NCBI RefSeq assembly: GCF_900095865.1
Contig: NZ_FMIZ01000007.1
Span: forward strand, 1,176,530-1,240,529
Reading direction: 5' to 3'
Length of the DNA: 64,000 bases
Source: Massilioclostridium coli
GTDB lineage: Bacteria; Bacillota; Clostridia; Oscillospirales; Ruminococcaceae
The notes beneath the pieces were generated by a model. It was given only the letters and a program-made list of their open reading frames with translations. It made no database searches and was not told the DNA's origin. This document shows positions 1 through 9,068 of this stretch, piece after piece (positions within the stretch are counted from its first letter, which is position 1; every line of letters starts with the position of its first letter). The position numbers and the translations under genes are program-made.

Positions 1-77
1 CAGGTTCAATGCGAATGGTAAGATAAAAAAATCCAAGCTAACAGCTTATTTTTATCATCTCTGATGAAATAGACAAA

Positions 78-338
78 CTATAAAGCAAAAAATAGAATAA
101 CAAAAACAAGTAAAGATAATTTAATGATCGTAAATATAGAATTATAGTTTGTCCGTTGAACGCTATATCCAAACAAAGCGAAACAAGCATATAAAAATGT
201 ATTAACTGACGCTAAAATAAAAAGCGTCCAAACGAAAAGTCGGTCACACCAAGCAAAATAATATATAGGACAAAGTACAAGGCGTACCGTTATAGCGTGT
301 GCAATGAAATAATCCAATTGCTTTGATAAGGCAATCAT
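78..338 (-). CDS. Small membrane protein of unknown function
   Basis: An 86-residue protein that I do not recognise. It is strongly hydrophobic: about three membrane segments can be drawn (around residues 14-32, 35-57 and 66-85) and it ends in FFAL. An AGGAAAAA stretch sits just before the ATG, which is an acceptable ribosome binding site. It lies downstream of recN on the same strand with 86 bases between and no obvious terminator, so it could be read from the same transcript. No motif points to a function. It could also be a chance open frame in AT-rich DNA. Confidence 0.45.
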   Translation of the reverse strand: MIALSKQLDYFIAHAITVRLVLCPIYYFAWCDRLFVWTLFILASVNTFLYACFALFGYSVQRTNYNSIFTIIKLSLLVFVILFFAL

Positions 339-424
339 TTTTTCCTAATATGACAAATCATGATAGGAAGCATTTTATCAACCATATCGGAAAAATTTTA
401 TGATTGATTCTAGAAATGAAATTG

Positions 425-2101
425 TTATGATTCAGCAGATTGCCTTCCACGCTGGATCATCTCCTGGGCGTTTTTCATCATCAAATCGGTAATTTCCCCG
501 GTGGACATAATACGGGCAACTTCCTGCACCCTGCCGTGTTCATCCAATGGGATTACTTCGGTATAAGTGCGGTTCCCTTTTACGGATTTCCGAATCCTGA
601 AATGGATATCCGCTAAAGCAGCAATCTGTGCCAAATGGGTAACCGAGAATACCTGGCGGTTCTTGGAAACCTGTTTTAACTTTAACCCGATTTTTTGCGC
701 TGCGGAACCGCTGACACCGGTGTCCACCTCATCAAAAATCAGGGTTGGGATTTGGTCTTTATCCGCCAAAGCATTTTTAATTGCCAGCATGATACGGGAA
801 AGTTCCCCACCGGAAGCGATTTTGGCAATTGGCTTTGGCGGTTCTCCTACATTGGTGGAAATCAAAAATTCAATTTTGTCCCGCCCTTTGGATTGGAAGG
901 GTGTTTTTTCCCAATGCACCTGGAGGGTAACATTTGCCATATCCAAAAATTTTAGCTCATGGGCAACGGTATTTACCAACTGTTTTGCGGCTTTACGCCG
1001 TTGTTCCGTCAGTTGTTCCGCCAGTTCCCCACATGCCAAACGAAGCTGCTTTTGCTCTACCATCAACTCATTCTGCCGGATATCGTAGCCTTCAATCTGT
1101 TCCAATTGTTTTTGGCAGTTCTGCTGATAGTCCAATACCTCCTGTATGGTTGCCCCGTATTTCCGTTTTAACTTGAAAATCTCATCCAAGCGCGCTTCAA
1201 TGGCATCCAAACGGTTGGGGGTCATATCGAACTCTTCCAGTTTTGAGGCAACCTCATGGCGGATATCCTCCACCTCATAAGCAATCCCTTTGAGGCGTTC
1301 TTTGAGCTCATCCACGCCGTTATAATATTCCGAAGCATATTCCAAGGCGTTGACAGCATCCACCAATTTGGAGGAAGCCCCTGGCAGTTCGTCCTCGCCA
1401 TCCAATGCCTGGTACGCTTCATGCAGGCTCTCGGTGATACGGGCATAATTGCGGATCGCTCTTGCTTCATGCTCCAGTTCCACATCTTCCCCCAACTCCA
1501 AATCTGCCTGCTCAATCTCGTCAATTTGATAGTGGAGCAAATCCAACTTCTGGTTTTTGGTTTGCTGTTTCTCGTTGATCTCTTCCAGTTCTTTTTCCAC
1601 CTTGGTAAAGCGATGGAATTTCCGCTGGTACTCGCTTAGCAAGGTGTTGATTTCGCCAAAACAATCCAGTATTTCCATATGGCGTTCGGGGGAAAGCAGA
1701 ATCTGGTTATCGTGCTGCCCATGGATATTGATGAGATGGGAACCGATTTCTTTTAGCAGCCCAACGGTAACCGGACGACCGCAGATACGAGCTACGGATT
1801 TTCCGTCCACCGAGATTTCCCTCTGGATGACCAGTTCGTCCTCTAAATCCACACCGTTATCCCGCAAGATATCCACTACCTGCTGAGGAACGTCCTGGAA
1901 CGAACCAATCATAACCGCTTTTTCCGTTCCGCTGCGCACCAGCTCCTTGGAGCAGCGCCCGCCTAAAATCCCATTAATGGCGTCAATGACAATCGACTTC
2001 CCTGCCCCGGTTTCCCCAGTAAACACATGGAAGCCCTTGCCGAATTCCATATACACTTTTTCAATTACTGCTAAATTTTGAATAAACAAACCTGTAAGCA
2101 T
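425..2101 (-). CDS. recN: DNA repair protein RecN
   Basis: SMC-like ATPase that acts early in double-strand break repair and binds DNA ends in the cytoplasm. At 558 residues it has the normal family length. The Walker A motif GETGAGKS is at about residues 29-36, a long charged coiled-coil region fills the middle (about 150-370), and the C-terminal ABC signature region with Walker B (FDEVDTGVSG, near residue 460) and a conserved His in the VTHLAQIAA stretch closes the ATP site. It is the last gene of the large minus-strand operon, 11 bases after argR, an order found in many Firmicutes. Assignment is firm. Confidence 0.97.
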   Translation of the reverse strand: MLTGLFIQNLAVIEKVYMEFGKGFHVFTGETGAGKSIVIDAINGILGGRCSKELVRSGTEKAVMIGSFQDVPQQVVDILRDNGVDLEDELVIQREISVDGKSVARICGRPVTVGLLKEIGSHLINIHGQHDNQILLSPERHMEILDCFGEINTLLSEYQRKFHRFTKVEKELEEINEKQQTKNQKLDLLHYQIDEIEQADLELGEDVELEHEARAIRNYARITESLHEAYQALDGEDELPGASSKLVDAVNALEYASEYYNGVDELKERLKGIAYEVEDIRHEVASKLEEFDMTPNRLDAIEARLDEIFKLKRKYGATIQEVLDYQQNCQKQLEQIEGYDIRQNELMVEQKQLRLACGELAEQLTEQRRKAAKQLVNTVAHELKFLDMANVTLQVHWEKTPFQSKGRDKIEFLISTNVGEPPKPIAKIASGGELSRIMLAIKNALADKDQIPTLIFDEVDTGVSGSAAQKIGLKLKQVSKNRQVFSVTHLAQIAALADIHFRIRKSVKGNRTYTEVIPLDEHGRVQEVARIMSTGEITDLMMKNAQEMIQRGRQSAES

Positions 2102-2112
2102 GGGACACCATC

Positions 2113-2568
2113 CTAGTTTGAAAGATATTTATAAAGTTCCTTGGTAAAAGTAGCGGCATCATCCTGGGTACGCATTAAGATAAATATGGTATCATCACCA
2201 GCCAGAGTACCCACAACCCCTGCCCATTCGGTGGCGTCTAACGTGGCGCAGGCAGCGTTTGCCATACCATGGCGGCATTTTACCACAATGGTATTCCCCG
2301 CATAATCCACCCCTAATACGGACTCGGAAAAAATAGTCCCAAATTTGCTGGAAACAGAATCCAGCACTTTTTTCGCGCCGGTTACATAGCGGTAGTTGCC
2401 CTGGTCATCCATTTCTTTGGTCAGGCGCAATTCTTTAATATCCCGGGAAATGGTTGCCTGGGTGACCTGGAATCCACATTCTGATAATTCTTGCAGCAAA
2501 TCTTCCTGGGTATAAATATTTTTTGTCAATACTAATTCGATAATTTTATCATGACGTTTGGATTTCAT
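2113..2568 (-). CDS. argR: Arginine repressor ArgR/AhrC
   Basis: Hexameric arginine-sensing transcription factor that represses arginine synthesis and can activate catabolism. The 151 residues show the standard two parts: an N-terminal winged helix (residues 1-70, with QVTQATISRDIKELRL as the recognition region) and a C-terminal oligomerisation and arginine-binding domain containing GTLAGDDTIFIL. It lies between nadK (31 bases upstream) and recN (11 bases downstream), the usual Firmicutes arrangement, so it is expected to be made constitutively with the operon. No arginine genes are in the window. Confidence 0.96.
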   Translation of the reverse strand: MKSKRHDKIIELVLTKNIYTQEDLLQELSECGFQVTQATISRDIKELRLTKEMDDQGNYRYVTGAKKVLDSVSSKFGTIFSESVLGVDYAGNTIVVKCRHGMANAACATLDATEWAGVVGTLAGDDTIFILMRTQDDAATFTKELYKYLSN

Positions 2569-2599
2569 TTGCGTTTTTCCCTTCTTTCTGATAAAGCCG

Positions 2600-3448
2600 T
2601 TAGCTCACAACAAATTTTTTGCTTACTACCTCATAAAATTCTTTATTATTTAAGGAAATCAGCCGCATTTTCCGCTGGCTGGCTGTAATTTCCACGATAT
2701 CATTCTGTCCCAGCTCCGCACCAACCTGCCCATCAATCACCAGATAAGCGGAATTGCGATTTTTATCCCCCAGTTTTACTGTCAACACGGTATTTTCGTG
2801 GAACAGATAGGTGCGGGAGGCAAAAGAGTGGGGGCAAATCGGGGACATGGAAATATACGATAAGGTTGGATCGGCAATCGGTCCGCCATTGGAGAGGGAA
2901 TAGGCAGTGGAACCGGTAGGGGTTGCAAACAGGATGCTGTCCGCCCGGTATTCATTCACCAGCTTTTCTCCACACAACACATCCACATCAATCAAGCTGC
3001 TCAACGCCGCTTTGGTAATGAGCAGGTCGTTCACCGCAATATACCGTTGAACCACTCCATGTTTTGCTTTGAGTACGATTTCCAACAACATTCTGGGCTG
3101 TTCAGTATAATCCCCTGTTACCAGCTGCTGCAATGGGGTCAGGTCATCCGTTTCCACCCCTGCCATAAACCCAAGCCGTCCGGAATTAATCCCCAGCACC
3201 GGCTTATCATACAGGGCTGCCTGTTTCCCCACATCCATGATGGTTCCATCGCCGCCCACTGCCACAATTAGGTCAAAGTCCGCCATCGTTGCTTCCTTAT
3301 CCGCATAGTGGTAGCTATCATCGAACACCGATGCCATGCCGTATTCCAAAAAACATTCCGCACCAGCCTGCTCCAAAATGGAAACCGCCTGTTCGGTACA
3401 TTGCTTTGTATTTTCTTTTTCCAAATTGAGGTTAAACAGTATTTTCAT
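2600..3448 (-). CDS. nadK: NAD kinase
   Basis: Phosphorylates NAD to NADP in the cytoplasm, setting the NADPH supply. The 282-residue protein carries the diacylglycerol-kinase-like GGDGT motif at residues 65-69 and the second family signature with NEYRADSILFATPTGSTAY, then GGPIADP. The RBS GAGGAG is six bases ahead of the ATG. It sits between tlyA (65 bases upstream) and argR in the operon, as in many Clostridia. Confidence 0.96.
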   Translation of the reverse strand: MKILFNLNLEKENTKQCTEQAVSILEQAGAECFLEYGMASVFDDSYHYADKEATMADFDLIVAVGGDGTIMDVGKQAALYDKPVLGINSGRLGFMAGVETDDLTPLQQLVTGDYTEQPRMLLEIVLKAKHGVVQRYIAVNDLLITKAALSSLIDVDVLCGEKLVNEYRADSILFATPTGSTAYSLSNGGPIADPTLSYISMSPICPHSFASRTYLFHENTVLTVKLGDKNRNSAYLVIDGQVGAELGQNDIVEITASQRKMRLISLNNKEFYEVVSKKFVVS

Positions 3449-3513
3449 AGTGGACTCCTCTCGCCTGTGGCAAGGTTGGTTTTATAGTAAAGCTGCTAGT
3501 AATCCAGCAGCAG

Positions 3514-4323
3514 TTAATGTTTTTGTTCCAGTTCCTCATGGGAGGAAGCTACTACCTGGGCAATCTCCTCCTCAGTAATAGTGGAAACCTGGTCGGATTT
3601 TTGGAGATAAAACAGGTATTCGATATTGCCTTCCGGCCCTTTTACTGGGGAATAGTCAATATCCTTAACATAAAAGCCGTTTTCACAGCAAAAACGGAAA
3701 ATCTTTTTGATTACCATCTCGTGGACTTTGGGGTCTCGGACTACCCCTTTCTTTCCGACGTTTTCCCTTCCCGCTTCAAATTGTGGTTTCACCAGCACAA
3801 CGGCTTCCCCGCCCTCTTTGAGCAGGAGATGTAACACCGGCAGGATGATAGTCAACGAGATGAACGAAACGTCTACCGAGGAAAAATCAATTTCCTCTGG
3901 GATTTCCTGATGGGTCAGGTATCGGGCGTTGGTGCGCTCCATGTTCACTACCCTCTCATCAGTACGGAGTTTCCACGCCAACTGGCCATAGCCCACATCA
4001 ATAGCATATACCTTGGCAGCCCCGTTTTGCAGCATACAATCGGTAAAGCCGCCGGTAGATGCCCCAATGTCCATACAGGTTTTTCCGTTTAAATCTAACT
4101 GGTGCTTTTGCATCGCTTTTTCCAGTTTCAATCCGCCACGGCTAACATATTTTAATCCAGTTTTTAAGGTGATTTCGCAATCCTCTGGGACGGTTTGGCC
4201 AGCTTTGTCCACTTTTTCGTTGTTCACCAGTACTTCCCCCGCCATGATAAACGCTTTCGCTTTTTCCCGACTGGGTGCCAGCCCTCGTTCAACTAATAAA
4301 ATATCAATCCTCTGTTTTGCCAA
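3514..4323 (-). CDS. tlyA: TlyA-family rRNA (cytidine-2'-O)-methyltransferase
   Basis: Predicted 2'-O-methyltransferase of ribosomal RNA, annotated as hemolysin/TlyA or YqxC in Firmicutes. Residues 1-60 form an S4 RNA-binding domain. An FtsJ-like SAM-binding fold follows, with DIGASTGGFTDC near residues 80-95 and a SFISL stretch further on. The start is TTG: the GAGGTG ribosome site overlaps the end of dxs and the TTG lies two bases after the dxs stop, which implies translational coupling. Length (269) is normal. The S4 plus methyltransferase architecture supports the family. The exact RNA target is not shown by the sequence. Confidence 0.92.
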   Translation of the reverse strand: MAKQRIDILLVERGLAPSREKAKAFIMAGEVLVNNEKVDKAGQTVPEDCEITLKTGLKYVSRGGLKLEKAMQKHQLDLNGKTCMDIGASTGGFTDCMLQNGAAKVYAIDVGYGQLAWKLRTDERVVNMERTNARYLTHQEIPEEIDFSSVDVSFISLTIILPVLHLLLKEGGEAVVLVKPQFEAGRENVGKKGVVRDPKVHEMVIKKIFRFCCENGFYVKDIDYSPVKGPEGNIEYLFYLQKSDQVSTITEEEIAQVVASSHEELEQKH

Positions 4324-4325
4324 AA

Positions 4326-6179
4326 CTACACCTCATTTATCTGTTCTACAATTGTTTTTATCATACCATCCCGATCCAGATGGAGCTGTTTTAAACTGCT
4401 CTCTACGGATGCCTGAGGAATAAAGTGATCAATCGCCGTCAAAGTATAGGAACCCTGGAAACCATACTGATTTAGGGCGTTAAGGAAATGTTCCCCGATT
4501 CCACCCAGGCGAATCCCTTCCTCAAAGAAAAAGATTCTTTGGTACTGGCTGGCTTTTTTCACTGCTTCCTCCGGCAATGGGGAAATCCGGTTTAACTTTA
4601 ACACTGCCGTTGGACAGACTTCCCCCAGCTTTTGGGCAGCCTGGATAGCATCAGCAGAAATCCTGCCATAGGTGACAATCAGACAATTGCCTTCCCCAAT
4701 CCATTGATAATCCGTATTTTTCTCCTGAAACTCCGGCAATTTCGGCTCGGACCCCCTTGGATACCGTACCGCTACAACGCCGTCAATTTCATATAGTGCT
4801 TTTTTCAAAAAGATGCAGGTTTCCTCATAGTCCGCTGGGGAATAAACTGTAACCCCCGGGATATGACTTAGGTAAGCGGCGTCGAAAATCCCCTGATGGG
4901 TTTCCCCGTCGTTCCCCACAATGCCAGCACGGTCTACCGCAAGCACAACATGGTTCCGGCTGATGGCAGCGTCGTGGATAATCTGATCGTATCCACGCTG
5001 CAAAAAGGTGGAGTACACCGCGAATACAGGGCGCATCCCATTGCACGCCAAGCCGGAACAAAAGGTAACGGCGTGTTCTTCCGCAATGCCTACGTCAAAA
5101 AAGCGGTCACGGCACGTGGAGGAAAAATATTGCAGACCGGTGCCATACTTCATGGCGGCGGTTACCGCACAGACTTTTTTGTCCATCCGTCCAATCCGCT
5201 CCAGCTCTTTCCCAAAAGCGGTGGAAAAACTATCTTCTTCTATAAAATCAGGGTTACCCTGCTCAATGTCAAAATTAGATACCCCGTGATAAGCTCCGGG
5301 GTTTTGTTCCGCTTTGGAATAGCCTTTCCCTTTGGTAGTGAACACCTGAATCAACGCTGGTTTATCCGCGTTTTTTGCCCAGTTCATGGCACGGGATAGC
5401 TCCTCTAGGTTGTGCCCGTCCACCGGGCCCAGATAGGCAAACCCCAAATCGGTAAAAAAGTTGCTGTGGTACAGCATATTTTTAATCCCTTTTTTGGAGC
5501 TGGAAAGGACTTTTTTCAATCCTTTCCCCACAACTGGGGTGTGGTCCAGGATGTTTTCCAATGAACTTTTGGTTTTCAAATAGGTGGGTTCCGAACGCAG
5601 GTTGGCAAGGTAACGGGCAAAGCTCCCCACTGTTTTGGAGATAGACATCTCATTATAATTTAAAATGACAATTAAATTATGTAGCCCCGCTGCGTTGTTC
5701 AAGGCTTCATATGCCATTCCGCCGGTAAAGGCACCATCCCCAATCACCGCAATGACAGAGCGGTTGGAGCCCTTTAACAGTTCCGCCCGGGCAATTCCAC
5801 AGGCAGCGGAAATTGAGTTGGTACTATGGCCAGCCATAAAGGAATCGTGCTCGCTCTCATAAGGGCGTGGAAAGCCGGAAATCCCATTTTCCTGGCGCAA
5901 GGTGGAAAATTGTTCCCTCCGCCCTGTCAACAATTTATGAGTATAACACTGGTGACCTACATCCCACACAATTTTATCCTTGGGGCTTTCAAAGGCACGG
6001 TGTAATGCCACAGTTAGTTCCACAACCCCTAAATTTGACGCCAAATGCCCCCCAGTTTTGGAAACCGTTTGGATAATACAGGTGCGAATTTCTGCACAAA
6101 GGCGTTTTAACTCAGCATCTGTTAATTGGTCTAAATCTCTTGGGGAATTGATTCGACTTAATAAAGAATTTTGATTCAT
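4326..6179 (-). CDS. dxs: 1-deoxy-D-xylulose-5-phosphate synthase
   Basis: First enzyme of the MEP isoprenoid pathway, a thiamine-diphosphate enzyme that condenses pyruvate and glyceraldehyde-3-phosphate. Its 617 residues match the family. Visible landmarks are the N-terminal DVGHQCYTHKLLTGR, the TPP-binding GDGAFTGGMAYEALNNA, and the transketolase pyrimidine-domain stretch DRAGIVGNDGETHQG. RBS GGGAGG precedes the ATG by four bases. It is followed by tlyA with a two-base gap. Two later pathway genes, dxr and ispG, lie in the second operon of this window, while ispA lies in the same operon. Confidence 0.97.
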   Translation of the reverse strand: MNQNSLLSRINSPRDLDQLTDAELKRLCAEIRTCIIQTVSKTGGHLASNLGVVELTVALHRAFESPKDKIVWDVGHQCYTHKLLTGRREQFSTLRQENGISGFPRPYESEHDSFMAGHSTNSISAACGIARAELLKGSNRSVIAVIGDGAFTGGMAYEALNNAAGLHNLIVILNYNEMSISKTVGSFARYLANLRSEPTYLKTKSSLENILDHTPVVGKGLKKVLSSSKKGIKNMLYHSNFFTDLGFAYLGPVDGHNLEELSRAMNWAKNADKPALIQVFTTKGKGYSKAEQNPGAYHGVSNFDIEQGNPDFIEEDSFSTAFGKELERIGRMDKKVCAVTAAMKYGTGLQYFSSTCRDRFFDVGIAEEHAVTFCSGLACNGMRPVFAVYSTFLQRGYDQIIHDAAISRNHVVLAVDRAGIVGNDGETHQGIFDAAYLSHIPGVTVYSPADYEETCIFLKKALYEIDGVVAVRYPRGSEPKLPEFQEKNTDYQWIGEGNCLIVTYGRISADAIQAAQKLGEVCPTAVLKLNRISPLPEEAVKKASQYQRIFFFEEGIRLGGIGEHFLNALNQYGFQGSYTLTAIDHFIPQASVESSLKQLHLDRDGMIKTIVEQINEV

Positions 6180-6210
6180 AAACCCTCCCCCGGTGCTGTT
6201 ATAACAATAA

Positions 6211-6753
6211 TTAAATGGAGGTTGGAATGAGCAACGCTACCACAATCCCCAATAAAGCACCAGCTAATACTTGTAACGGTGTATGCCCAAGTTTTTCTTT
6301 AATTTGTTTTAACTCCTCGTCGTCCTCTTCCTCCGCGTCCAATTGCTCCGAAGGTTTTGCTAAAGATTTTAAGGTGTTTTCCAGCCGTTGTTTCTGATTA
6401 TCGTCCGGGCAGTCTGTCCGTTTTAACAATAGGATAATTTTATTTAATACTTTTGCCTGCTCCCCAGAGGAATACCGCACACCCATGGCGTCATACATCA
6501 CAATTGCCGCCATAATCACCGCGATGGCAAAGGCGGCGGAATTTAATCCAGAACATCGTCCGATTGCCAAAGTTAAGGCGCACACGGTAGCGGAATGGGA
6601 ACTTGGCATACCGCCGGACGCTGTAAGCAGTTCCCGATTAAATTTTTTATTGGTAACCAGGTCAAGCAACGTTTTAGCAAGCTGGGCCACCACCCACGCC
6701 GCTAAAGCAGCAATCAAGGGATAATTATGAAGGACCCCTGTGATACTGTACAT
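6211..6753 (-). CDS. Divergent PAP2 family membrane protein (YuiD/DUF212 type)
   Basis: A 180-residue integral membrane protein related to the acid phosphatase/vanadium haloperoxidase family. The signature ASGGMPSSHSATVCAL (about residues 46-61) carries the SxxH element of the family, and the last segment (about 160-178) is a membrane helix. A charged cytoplasmic loop with EEEDDEEL sits at about 140-147. Between ispA and dxs it may act on a polyprenyl-phosphate or another lipid phosphate, which I infer only from position and family. RBS GGAGAGG precedes the ATG. Confidence 0.85.
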   Translation of the reverse strand: MYSITGVLHNYPLIAALAAWVVAQLAKTLLDLVTNKKFNRELLTASGGMPSSHSATVCALTLAIGRCSGLNSAAFAIAVIMAAIVMYDAMGVRYSSGEQAKVLNKIILLLKRTDCPDDNQKQRLENTLKSLAKPSEQLDAEEEDDEELKQIKEKLGHTPLQVLAGALLGIVVALLIPTSI

Positions 6754-6768
6754 ACAAAACCTCTCCTT

Positions 6769-7656
6769 TTACTTTTTCCGTTCCAGCAACATATCGGTTA
6801 ATTCCAGCAAAAATTCTGGATGGTCAAACTGGCGTAACTGCTGTTTTGCCAACTCAGTCAACTCAGCCGCTTTTTGGCGGGAACCTTCCAACCCGAACAA
6901 GGTGATAAAGTTGGTTTTTTGCATTTGTTCATCACTTCCGATTGGTTTGCCCAGCAGCTGCTGATCTCCCACCACATCCAAAATATCATCGCAAATCTGA
7001 AATGCTAGCCCCAGAGTTTCGGCGTAAGCACCAATCCGCTGGATTTGTTCCGGAGAGGCTTTGGCGGCAATTGCCCCCAACTGGCAGGCAGCACGGATGA
7101 GCGCCCCTGTCTTTAACAGGTGCATTTGATGCAAAATGTCATATTCAATCCGTTGGTTTTCATAGGTCAAATCAATTACCTGGCCACCTACCATGCCGTC
7201 GGTACCAGCGCAATGGGAAAGAGTTTCTATCCCTTTTGCGATTTCCTCATAGCCTGTCCCGTGGGTTTGATGGGCTTTTGCCATCACCTCAAAGGCATAC
7301 AGCAGGAGGGCATCCCCCGCCAAAAGGGCGTTGGCTTCCCCAAATGCAATATGGCAGGATGGCTTTCCCCTGCGGAGTTCATCATCATCCATACAGGGAA
7401 GGTCATCGTGGATTAATGAACTGGAATGAATCATCTCCACCGCACAGGCAAATGGCAAGGCATGTTGGATATCCCCACCCAACATACGGCATACCTCCAG
7501 GGTAAGCACTGGGCGGAGACGCTTTCCTCCTGCTTCCACGCTATACGCCATAGCGTCGTCTACCACATGCTGCAAATTGCTTTTTTTCGGAAGGTATTCT
7601 TCCAACTGCTGGTTCACCATTTGGATATATTCTTGTAAGGTTTGTGTAAAACTCAT
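6769..7656 (-). CDS. ispA: Polyprenyl (farnesyl/geranylgeranyl) diphosphate synthase
   Basis: Short-chain trans-prenyltransferase that condenses IPP with allylic diphosphates. Its 295 residues include the first aspartate-rich motif in HDDLPCMDDDELRRGKP and the second in FQICDDILDV, which bind Mg and the diphosphates. The small residue pattern before the first motif fits a farnesyl-diphosphate-type chain length, though product length cannot be fixed by eye. Its ATG overlaps the xseB stop as ATGA, so translation is coupled. The xseB-ispA-dxs order is typical for Firmicutes. Confidence 0.95.
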   Translation of the reverse strand: MSFTQTLQEYIQMVNQQLEEYLPKKSNLQHVVDDAMAYSVEAGGKRLRPVLTLEVCRMLGGDIQHALPFACAVEMIHSSSLIHDDLPCMDDDELRRGKPSCHIAFGEANALLAGDALLLYAFEVMAKAHQTHGTGYEEIAKGIETLSHCAGTDGMVGGQVIDLTYENQRIEYDILHQMHLLKTGALIRAACQLGAIAAKASPEQIQRIGAYAETLGLAFQICDDILDVVGDQQLLGKPIGSDEQMQKTNFITLFGLEGSRQKAAELTELAKQQLRQFDHPEFLLELTDMLLERKK

Positions 7657-7865
7657 TGTTCTCCCCCAGAATTTTCCTCTTGTTTTGTAATTTCCTCAAT
7701 TTTTAATTGGGCTGACTGAAGTTTTTCATGGCAGATGGCGGAGAGCTTTGTTCCTTTTTCGTAAAGCTCCAAACTCTGCTCCAAAGACAGGTTGCCTTTT
7801 TCCAGTTTTGCTACGATTTTTTCCAGTTCTGCCATGGCTTTTTCAAAAGAAAGCTGTTGTTCCAT
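7653..7865 (-). CDS. xseB: Exodeoxyribonuclease VII small subunit
   Basis: Small helical subunit of exonuclease VII, which degrades single-stranded DNA together with XseA. The 70 residues match the family: SFEKAMAELEKIVAKLE followed by LSLEQSLELYEKG. It begins three bases after the xseA stop, and the GAGG of its ribosome site lies in the end of xseA, so subunit production is coupled. Confidence 0.96.
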   Translation of the reverse strand: MEQQLSFEKAMAELEKIVAKLEKGNLSLEQSLELYEKGTKLSAICHEKLQSAQLKIEEITKQEENSGGEQ

Positions 7866-7868
7866 TGG

Positions 7869-9068
7869 TTACCTCATTTTTTTGGTAATGGTGCTTTCCA
7901 CCATACTACCATCGTAAAATTTTGTTGTCAGTGTATCCCCTATTTTCAGGCGGCGGGAATTTTTGACCGCTTTGTGTTCCTCATTAAAGGTGATGGAATA
8001 CCCACGCCCCAGCACTTTGAGCGGGCTGAGGTTTTCCAACAGGGAAACCGCTGAGCCAAACCTTTGCTGGGCTTGGGAATAAGACGACTGGAAACAGGTT
8101 TCCAGCCGATGGTCCAGTTGGTGGAGCATTGCCTGCCCCGCTGCCAGATGGCCGGCCGGGGAATGGAGGCGTAACTGGTGCTCCAACCCAACAAGCTGGT
8201 GTTCCCGCTGCTGTATACAATCTACTGTATAATTATACAACAACTCCCGCTGCTTGTCGATACCGGATAATAGATACTGTAAATCCGGAGCAACCAGTTC
8301 TGCTGCTGCGGAAGGGGTTGGCGCCCTCAAATCCGCTACAAAATCCGCTATGGTAAAATCCACTTCGTGCCCCACAGCAGAAATCACCGGGATGGAACAG
8401 GCAGCAATCGCCCTTGCCACAGCTTCCTCATTAAATGCCCAAAGGTCTTCTAGGGAACCTCCGCCCCGCCCTACAATCAGGACGTCCACCCCAACCTGTT
8501 CCGCCAAATGGATAGCAGAACAAATAGAGCCAGCGGCTTGTTCCCCCTGTACCTGGGCAGGGAAAATTTTCACGGTACCAATAGGGTAGCGCCTAGATAA
8601 AATTTGCAGGATATCCTGTAATGCCGCCCCGGTTTTGGAGGTTACCACACCGATGGTATTGGGCTGAGTTGGTAGCGGCTTTTTCCGCTCCGGGTCGAAC
8701 AGCCCTTCTTTTGCCAGCTTTTGCTTGAGCTGTTCAAACGCCATTGCCAAGGCACCGGCACCATCCGGCTGAATATCGGTACAATAAAGCTGATAAACGC
8801 CATCTCGCTCAAACACTTGGATATCTCCCAGGGCAATTACCTGCATGCCGTTTTCTGGCATAAAACGCAAATGAGCCACGTTGCTTTTGAACATGACACA
8901 TTTTAGGGCACTATTCTGGTCTTTTAACGTAAAATAGCAGTGTCCAGACCGAAGATGGTGGACAAAATTGGAGACCTCCCCACGGATCGCAATCCGGTGG
9001 AGGATATCCTCTGCCAATAATATTTGTTTGATAAACCGGTTTACATCCGAAACACTGTAACTGGTCAC
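7869..9068 (-). CDS. xseA: Exodeoxyribonuclease VII large subunit
   Basis: Catalytic subunit of exonuclease VII. I choose the GTG at 9066-9068 because GGAGG lies seven bases before it and the GTG overlaps the stop of the upstream gene as GTGA. A longer frame up to 9146 would lie inside the upstream gene and adds 26 residues without family similarity. The resulting 399-residue protein opens with VTSYSVSDVNRFIKQIL, has an OB-fold with GEVSNF, and a catalytic domain with VVTSKTGAALQDIL, GRGGGSLEDLWAFN and AVGHEVDFTIAD. Confidence 0.95.
   Translation of the reverse strand: MTSYSVSDVNRFIKQILLAEDILHRIAIRGEVSNFVHHLRSGHCYFTLKDQNSALKCVMFKSNVAHLRFMPENGMQVIALGDIQVFERDGVYQLYCTDIQPDGAGALAMAFEQLKQKLAKEGLFDPERKKPLPTQPNTIGVVTSKTGAALQDILQILSRRYPIGTVKIFPAQVQGEQAAGSICSAIHLAEQVGVDVLIVGRGGGSLEDLWAFNEEAVARAIAACSIPVISAVGHEVDFTIADFVADLRAPTPSAAAELVAPDLQYLLSGIDKQRELLYNYTVDCIQQREHQLVGLEHQLRLHSPAGHLAAGQAMLHQLDHRLETCFQSSYSQAQQRFGSAVSLLENLSPLKVLGRGYSITFNEEHKAVKNSRRLKIGDTLTTKFYDGSMVESTITKKMR

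Noticed and set aside
567-1088. Long plus-strand open frame opposite recN
   Set aside because: It lies fully inside recN, has unnatural composition and no ribosome site. The RecN frame is certain.
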